Below the pieces are notes generated by a model, which saw only the letters and a list, made by a program, of their open reading frames with translations, did not search any database and was not told the origin of the DNA. Position numbers and translations under genes: made by a program. DNA of 64,000 bases, from the NCBI RefSeq assembly GCF_001696605.3, contig NZ_CP031716.1, positions 3,348,001-3,412,000 on the forward strand. Reading direction: 5' to 3'. The stretch is from Acinetobacter wuhouensis (GTDB lineage Bacteria > Pseudomonadota > Gammaproteobacteria > Pseudomonadales > Moraxellaceae). Below are positions 63,215-64,000 of the stretch, piece after piece (positions within the stretch are counted from its first letter, which is position 1; each line of letters begins with the position of its first letter).

Positions 63215-64000
63215 GAGCATATTTTGACAAGCTGTTAAATTCTTCACAACAACAAAAACAGTTACCTTTCATTTTCCCTTTACTGATTTCGTTAATGTCG
63301 GGCGCAGTGTTCAGTTTAGCACTGGCGCCTTTTTATTGGTGGTGGTTGGCGATCTTATCACCTGCCCTACTCTACGCATGTTTAAAAGGTCGTACACCCA
63401 AACAAGCTTTTGCGATAGGTCTAAGTTATGGCTTTGGCTTATGGTTTGTTGGGGCTTTTTGGTTGTATACCTCAATCCATGTCTATGGCGATACCAATGC
63501 CTTTTTAAGCGTACTCATGATTGCGGTCATGGCGCTTTTAATGGGGCTATTTAGCGCAGTCCAAACTTGGGTATATCGTCGTTTTTTTCCAGAAACACCT
63601 TTGACCTTCGCGCCACTTTGGGTATTTTTTGAATGGTCTAAAACGTGGGTCTTTACAGGCTTTCCGTGGTTATTTGCAGGTTATGCATTTACTGAACGCT
63701 TTTTAGATGGCTATGCCCCTTTATTTGGTGTTTTTGCTGTTTCATTTGTTGTGATTATTCTTGCCTGTGCGCTCGTTGAAATTCTGAATAAAAAGTTTTT
63801 TTGGGCAATCCCTGCAATTGTACTTTTGCTCGGGGCATGGGGCACTTCATTCATTCAGTTTGTACAACCAAAAGCTGAGAAGCCACTGAGTGTTTCCCTC
63901 ATTCAAGGCAATATTCCACAAGATTTAAAATGGTTGACTGAATACCAAGTTAAAACCTTAGAAATTTATGTCAATTTAAGCCGTACTGAATGGGGACGTG
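63211..64000 (+). CDS. lnt: Apolipoprotein N-acyltransferase Lnt (partial, runs off the window)
   Basis: The first 263 codons of Lnt, the inner-membrane enzyme that adds the third acyl chain to lipoproteins. Multiple N-terminal helices contain ALAPFYWWWLAILSPALL, GLSYGFGLWFVGAFWLYTSIH, FEWSKTWVFTGFPWLFAGYA and then the start of the periplasmic nitrilase domain (VSLIQGNIPQDLKW, with the family's QGNIPQ). The ATG overlaps the corC stop codon by 4 bases, so the two are coupled. The gene continues beyond 64000. Confidence 0.95.
   Translation, partial: MRAYFDKLLNSSQQQKQLPFIFPLLISLMSGAVFSLALAPFYWWWLAILSPALLYACLKGRTPKQAFAIGLSYGFGLWFVGAFWLYTSIHVYGDTNAFLSVLMIAVMALLMGLFSAVQTWVYRRFFPETPLTFAPLWVFFEWSKTWVFTGFPWLFAGYAFTERFLDGYAPLFGVFAVSFVVIILACALVEILNKKFFWAIPAIVLLLGAWGTSFIQFVQPKAEKPLSVSLIQGNIPQDLKWLTEYQVKTLEIYVNLSRTEWGR

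Overview
This 64 kb window is a chromosomal segment from a gamma-proteobacterium that is almost certainly Acinetobacter. The evidence is the low GC content, the AbeM-like MATE pump, the gene content and order (plsB, recG, mlaFEDCB, dxs, ribA, hemN/hemF, aroE, hemH, murI, ETF-QO, corC-lnt) and an Acinetobacter-type VgrG. I saw no tRNA, rRNA, CRISPR array, prophage or plasmid backbone. Species-level assignment is not possible by eye.

Layout. 1-5.4 kb: a dicarboxylate/amino-acid symporter, tesB and plsB. 5.4-8.0 kb: a small AT-rich accessory island with a two-gene unit (a 291-residue protein of unknown function and a four-helix membrane protein); an IS3-family element has broken the first gene. 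8.1-14.2 kb: an SDR epimerase, recG, comF, a NUDIX gene, a LOG-family gene and a CorA-type transporter. 14.3-17.5 kb: the complete mlaFEDCB lipid-transport operon. 18-25.9 kb: a DEAD-box helicase with a repetitive basic tail and a long leader, then suhB, dxs, ribA and hemN. 26-31.8 kb: hemF, a small membrane protein, aroE and a large lipoprotein gene whose 5' end was split by an IS30-family element. 32-46.9 kb: acyl-CoA dehydrogenase, small lipoprotein, MFS/HxlR pair, hemW, MATE pump, ABC1 kinase, Zur-type L31 paralogue, crcB, assorted enzymes, trmB-like gene and yacG. 47-48.9 kb: second IS3 copy in front of two tandem paralogous mini membrane proteins. 49-55.4 kb: MBL hydrolase, hemH, DUF4062 protein, murI, DUF1285 protein and ETF-QO. 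55.4-61.8 kb: an orphan type VI secretion locus (VgrG with a C-terminal metallopeptidase extension, plus a putative lipoprotein immunity gene), split by the third IS3 copy. 61.9-64 kb: tusA, corC and the start of lnt.

The housekeeping part supplies envelope lipid synthesis and trafficking (plsB, mla, lnt), isoprenoid and riboflavin precursors (dxs, ribA), heme synthesis (hemN, hemF, hemH, plus the relative hemW), fatty-acid oxidation feeding the quinone pool (acyl-CoA dehydrogenase, ETF-QO), aromatic amino acids (aroE) and cell wall (murI). The accessory part is three short islands, and each one has been hit by an identical 1,238 bp IS3 copy in the same orientation, which points to a recent burst of transposition.

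The observations most worth following are: (i) the interrupted VgrG-metallopeptidase/immunity locus, which is still in frame when the IS is removed conceptually; (ii) the interrupted 291-residue/4-TM gene pair, whose layout resembles two-gene membrane defence systems; (iii) a 165 bp multi-hairpin element present twice, with compensatory changes between copies that preserve the stems; (iv) two NrdR-box-like palindromes exactly 32 bp apart upstream of a NUDIX gene; and (v) an IS insertion that removed a Shine-Dalgarno sequence but whose own terminus supplies a substitute.
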